NCBI GenBank assembly: GCA_009760855.2
Contig: WPIO01000043.1
Location: 1,302,001-1,366,000, forward strand
DNA: 64,000 nucleotides
DNA from: Cristatella mucedo
Lineage: Eukaryota; Bryozoa; Phylactolaemata; Cristatellidae
Reading direction: 5' to 3'
Shown: positions 43,851-49,800 of the stretch, piece by piece
Layout: the number at the start of each line of letters is the position of its first letter
Numbering within the stretch: position 1 is the first letter of the stretch
Program-made: the position numbers and the translations under genes
The notes under the pieces: generated by a model
Database searches by the model: none
What the model was told of the DNA's origin: nothing
The model's input: only the letters and a program-made list of their open reading frames with translations

Positions 43851-46800
43851 CTGTTCTCTTTGCTGCCATTCCTATCAAAGAAACTGGAGCAAGTAGGGCC
43901 CGACCTGCAAAACTTGTATATCGAAACTTCAAACCTAATAAATAAAAAATAAAGTTCTAGTTAGATTGTAGAACTAATCATTGCACAGGGTCGGCACTGC
44001 TGTTAGTGTATAGCGACCTTCTCAGGAATGCCGACTTGGGTGAAGTATCTGCTTGTTTTTCTTTCAAATGCGATCGATCACCCTGCTCTTGTTTAATGAC
44101 TTGTCACAGTTCATGCCTGGGCATGATCTGGCACTTAGCTGTAACTGCTTTAGTCTTATCACAGTGGGTGACTACAGTGCATTGATATCAAAGGAACAAA
44201 CGTCATCGAAGCGTTAAAGTGCGTAGTACTTTATGGATTTGTGGTTGGGCCCTCTTCTTTTCACAATTTCTGGTCGCTCGCCCGACTAAAGTGAATGTAT
44301 TTGACGACCAATGTCGTGGGTTCCAGCTCCTTGGCATATGTGAAGTGCCTGATTAGAGATTAAGTTCTCTAAGGGTGCTATTCAAATTGTATTTGTATGC
44401 TTTCCCTCTTAGCAATATTTTTCGTGCAGATAACGCATAACCTGTCTCGCTTTGATCCCTCCCTGCCTTCCAACACGTCAGACTATCTCAACTTCCTTGC
44501 TGCATTTAATGCTTACAGTGGTACCTGGATGAAAGCAAACTTTCTCAAATTGAATGACAATAAATTCAACTTACTAGCTATATGCAAACTAAGTATCACT
44601 TGGAAATGGGAAGCATAGCTCAAAATAGGCTCGATTGGCTTATTTTCTGTTGCATCTGCACGCAATCTGGCTGTCCTGTTCTAAAGTGACCTTTCCCTAG
44701 ATGACCACATGAGCTATTCTGTCAAGTCTGCCCACTTCCATCTGTATAACATTGCGATAATTCGGTAGTGCATAAATAAAGATATCACATATTGATCCAT
44801 TCATTTGACTTCAGTAACTCACTTCTTACTGGTATTCCTTATTTGGGATAAAACAAATCTTAGCTGATATAGCAACCTCATTTGTATAGCAGCAGAAGAG
44901 CCATCACCACCTCATGCAGTTGGCAATAAAGGATCGTTCACTGCAGGATTCGAACTCACAACCTTGGTTGTGAGGAGCAAGCAACTTACCTTCTAGGCTA
45001 GGCCCCAGTCTGTGCCTCTGTGTGTGTGTTGTGTGTGTGCGTGCGTGCGCACACGCTCAGACTGTCAGTCCCACTTCCTCCTTCGAAATGTACACATCTG
45101 CGCAATGGGCCTTGTTTAATATTTTAACATTGATACTTGTATACACCATTCACTAAAAGTGTGTGCATATATTCCTTGTAAAGAACAACTTCGGCACGAA
45201 TCTAGCACGAAAAGCTTGGGGGCGTAGTTTGCCCACCTAGCTCGAGCCTTCTAGGCAAGCACGTCATCGAGCCACTGCGCAGCGTCCACTGTAAGACCAC
45301 TTACTGTTAACTCTTTTCTTAAGCCAGCACTGCTCCGTCTGTCTTTCCTGTGAGTCATTGCCGCCACAGGATTGTGTGCACCCCTATGTAATTCAATTTG
45401 CAGCGCGAACGAGCAGCACTCTTATGCCAGAATTTAAAAAGTGTCATTCCTGTCCCTGGCAGCTTTTAACTGTACAGGCTGTTTTCGGCTGCTTCAGGAT
45501 AACAAGAAGGCATCCGCTTATATGGCCTCCAGAGAGGCTCGATCCAATCAGAGGAGGCTCGCAGCTGCCTTTGCCGAGTTTGACATTGGAGAGCTGCTGA
45601 AACTGAATCAGCTCAAGGTACCTGTCTTTCTCGCCAGCGCCGCCGCAGCACGTGCGGCCACAGTCACTTTGGTCGTCCTTGATGTTATGCCCCTTTCAGA
45701 CGCCTGCCTCGGCGGTGCCCCTGCCCACGCGAGGAAGCTCTGGCCTCCCAGCAGCCTGTGCTGCACGCTGGCTGGCTGACCTGTCGATCGTTTGCCTTGC
45801 AGTTCCGACGTAAGATGCTGCGCTTTGCGAGGAGCACCATTCACGATTGGGGACTGTTTGCCATGGAGCCCATAGCTGCCGATGAGATGGTGGTGGAGTA
45901 CGTCGGCCAGCTAGTGCGGCCGTCCACTGCCGACATGCGTGAGCGGCGCTATGAGGTCGATGGCATCGGCAGCAGCTACATGTTCCGAGTCGACAACGAG
46001 ACCATCATCGATGCCACGAAATTTGGCAACCTGGCCCGGTTCATGAACCACTGCTGTGATGTAAGTGCAAGCCTACATGCACGGCTGGCCATGGTCGAAC
46101 GAACTCAAAACGTATTGCTGCAGATATGATTGGTCAACAAGTCTAAGAGATTCAGTCCGGTGTTTCCCTATGCTGAAGGAGCTGTGATGGCTCCTAGTCG
46201 ATCAATAGACACAGCAAAATACGTACTCTGGTCCACAAGGCCCTCCTTGGCTTGGCGCCTTCATACCTAGCTGAACTCCTGCATCAGTTTCTTCCTTCTC
46301 ATACTCTCAGGTTCTCTGTGGACAACAAATTAGCTGTTCCATTCCTGCTTAAAGACTTGGCAACAGAAGCTTCTGCTCTGCAGGTGCTAGACTGTAGGAT
46401 TCACTTCTTATTACGAACAGCAACGTCTCATTTGCTGCTTTCTTTGGCACATTCTTTCCAGCCGTCCTCCTCTGCTACTTCCACGCTGTAATTTATTTTA
46501 TCGCCCTCCTGACTCAGCCATGCTTCTTGCATTCTCTTTGTTGCTTGAGATGCAGTCTGTTGGCTACCGTCTGTGCACCACAAGCTACTTAGGTTTTGAA
46601 TGGGCTATAGAAAATTCACCAACGTATCCCCAACTTAGACCTTGTGGCATTGTGGAGTTACATTCGGAGACCCATTAGCATTGAAAAGGTACGTGACGCT
46701 TGCAAAGAAAAGTTAGCAAAAGTTTAGTAATTGGGCTGTGGCTGTGTGTACCAAAAAGTGCTGCTTGGTGTACCCGTGTATTGCTTGCAGAGTTTATCTG

Positions 46801-49800
46801 ATGAGGATAGAACTCATTTATGCCTTCGAGAAAATATGTGAGGTGGGGACGCTTCACAAATTTAAGCACTCGGAAGACTTATATGCATCTCCATTTTAAT
46901 GTGAAAGCTCATGCGGCTCCTGCGGAGCTTGAATGAAAGCCAGGGTCCAACGAGTTGCTTAAAATAGCATTACTACTTTGCCAGTGTTCTAGTCATGGTT
47001 AAATTGTGCATGAATGCAAACTTACCTAGAGTCTCGTTGCTAACTTTGCTAGATCTTTGGGAACGATAGATACTATTTATTAGAAAGTTTGTCTTGAGCC
47101 TCCTAGCCATATCTAGCCAGGGCATTACTGGCACTGCATTGCAATGGTTTAGGTCCCATCTCAGTGGGAGACTTGAGAGAAGCGATGACAATGGGCAACA
47201 GTCATCTAAGTACCCTTAAAAAATATGGTTGACCCAATGATCTGTGCTTATCTACTTCTTATCACCACTTATACTTGCCCTGGTGGTTTTACCGCCGCCA
47301 ACCGCAATCTAGGCTATTAGCTGAATTGTACCTGTGACTTTCGTCTCCACCTGCCTTCCAACACGTCGGACTCTCTTACCTCCATGGCTACATGTAATGA
47401 CAGTGACACTTGGATAGTAGCAAAATTTCTCTAATTGAATGACGACAAGCCAACTTGCAAGGTTTGGACATACCAAATGTTACTCGGTCTCGACTTCTTT
47501 AGCTCACTATTTGCAGTTATTCAGGCCCGTGCAATAAGTTATTGCTGTTAAATTGAAGTTAAACTAAGTGCGATTCAGAATTGAAAAGGCTAAAAGGCTC
47601 AAAAACGGCTCTGCCAGTATATCTCCTGTTGGATCTGCACAAAATCTGTGCCATGTTCCAAAGTGACCTTTCATTGGACGACCACATCAGCTCCACAATC
47701 AAGTCTGCCTAATTTCAGTAACATAACATTGCTAAAATTCTGGCTAATTTAGATGGGGATACCATGTCAAAGTTGGTCCATGCATTTGTGACATCCCATC
47801 TTGACTTCTGTAACTCACTGCTTGCTGGCCTGCCGGCCTGTGCAATCAGGCGCTTACAGCTGGTGCAAAACTCTGCAGCTAGGCTTGTCTGCCGTGAGTG
47901 TAGCGGTTGCCACATCACACCACTTCTTGCCGACCTGCACTGGCTCCCAGGCAAGCAAGGCATCGACTTCAAGGTTTTGTCACTCACTCTCAGGTCTCTT
48001 CGTTCTTTGGCTCCAGCTTGCCTATCAGATCTACTTTCCCGCCAGGGTAAGCATCGTACCGCCTGCTTTTCGGAATCTTAACTGTTTAACTATACCACAA
48101 ATCCTTTGTAGACCTCGACTTTAGTTCGTATTCTCCCAAAGCCTGAAACTCACCCACGTCTTCCATCACGACATCCCGTGATTTGACCCTATTTAAAAAA
48201 AAATTTAAAATGCACCTATTTTGACAGCATTTAATGGGTCGCTGTGATTCGTCTTTTATATGCTTACGCATGCTGACACTGTTGCACGCTGACACTGTTG
48301 CATGCTGCCACTAACCATGCTTGCGTGTTGACCCTGTGCATGTTACCCCAAGCCATATAACTCTTATTGTCGATTGAGCTTGCTACCACTAACCATTGTA
48401 AAGTAATGTAATGTATCTCCGTCTGTAATTCCACAAAGTCATAAAGACCATGTGGGTGTTACAAAGGAGAGTTTTGTATCGCGCACTCACAGCCTAAGCG
48501 GCTTTCGGTACGCATTCGGTAGCCAACAGACTTCGTCTCACGCAACAAAGAGAACGTGGGAAGCATAGCAGAGCCAGGAGAGCAGTTGAGGTAGTGAGTA
48601 GCATAGAAGTAGCAGCTCAGGACCGCTGAAAAAGATGTGCCATAGTCGGCAGTCGGAGAGTAGTTGTCGTTGCGCAAGAATTGTGGAAGCGAGTTCCACA
48701 GTCTAGGACCTGCAGAGCTAAAGCTTCTGTCGCCAACTGTCTTTAAGCGGAGGAATGGAACAGCTAATTTATTGTCCACACAGGACCTGAGGGCACTAAC
48801 AGGCTGAAACTGATGCAGCAGTTCAGCTAGGTACGAAGGAGCCAAGCCGTGGCGGGCCTTGTGGGTCAGCGTAAGAACTTTGCTCTGTATCCGTTGCTCA
48901 GCCGGCAACCATCCTAGCTCTTTCAGCAAAGGAGACACGTGGTCAAACCGCTGGGACTTGAAGACTAGCCTTGCAGCCATATTCATAGTCAGCTGCAGTG
49001 GCCTAATAGCCTTCTTTGGTAGCCCAGCCAAAAGGGAATTACAATAATCAAGCCGAGACAGAACTAAGGAGCTCGATTGTGCTTCCTTTGCAGCTGTTAT
49101 AAAGGGCCTAGAAAGAGATTGAGGTTTTTGAGGGCGCTTTATCAAATGTATTATTATTATTATTATAGCAAAACTCCGAAGCATGGCTTGTCTTTCAATG
49201 CAGTGAAGTTAGTAATAATAAAAATAATACATTTGCATAGTGCCTTCGGAGAACTTAATCTCTATCTGGCACTTTACATTTGCCACATCACACCCCATTT
49301 CTCACCAACTTGTACTGGCTCCCTATCAAACATCGTATCGACTTGATCTTGTTTAAAGATTTTGTCACCCACTTTTAGGTCCCTTCATTCTATCGCTCAA
49401 GCCTACCAATCCGAACTACTTCCCATGCAGACTTAAGTTTCTTTAGTCTCTTACTCCAGCATCAGAACTATCCGAACTAGTTCCTAATCAGGCTAGGCAT
49501 TGAGGTTTAGTTCTTATTTGGTGCTGTACGAATCTTATAATAATAAAAGTGATTATTATTATTATTATTGAACTTCTTGAGTTATCTTGCAACTGATTGG
49601 TTTTGAGCTGGTTTGGTCCAGCGGTTAAGGTACTCGCCCCGACCAAGGTCTGGCTGAGGTCGTGGGCTTGAGCCCCGAGGCATATGTGAAACGCCTGACT
49701 AAAGATTAAGTTCTCTTGGGGCGCTTTGCAAATGAAGTCGGGAGGAAGTTCCAGGCTTTGGGAGCATACGAACTAAATGCACGGTCTCCAAAGGATTTGA

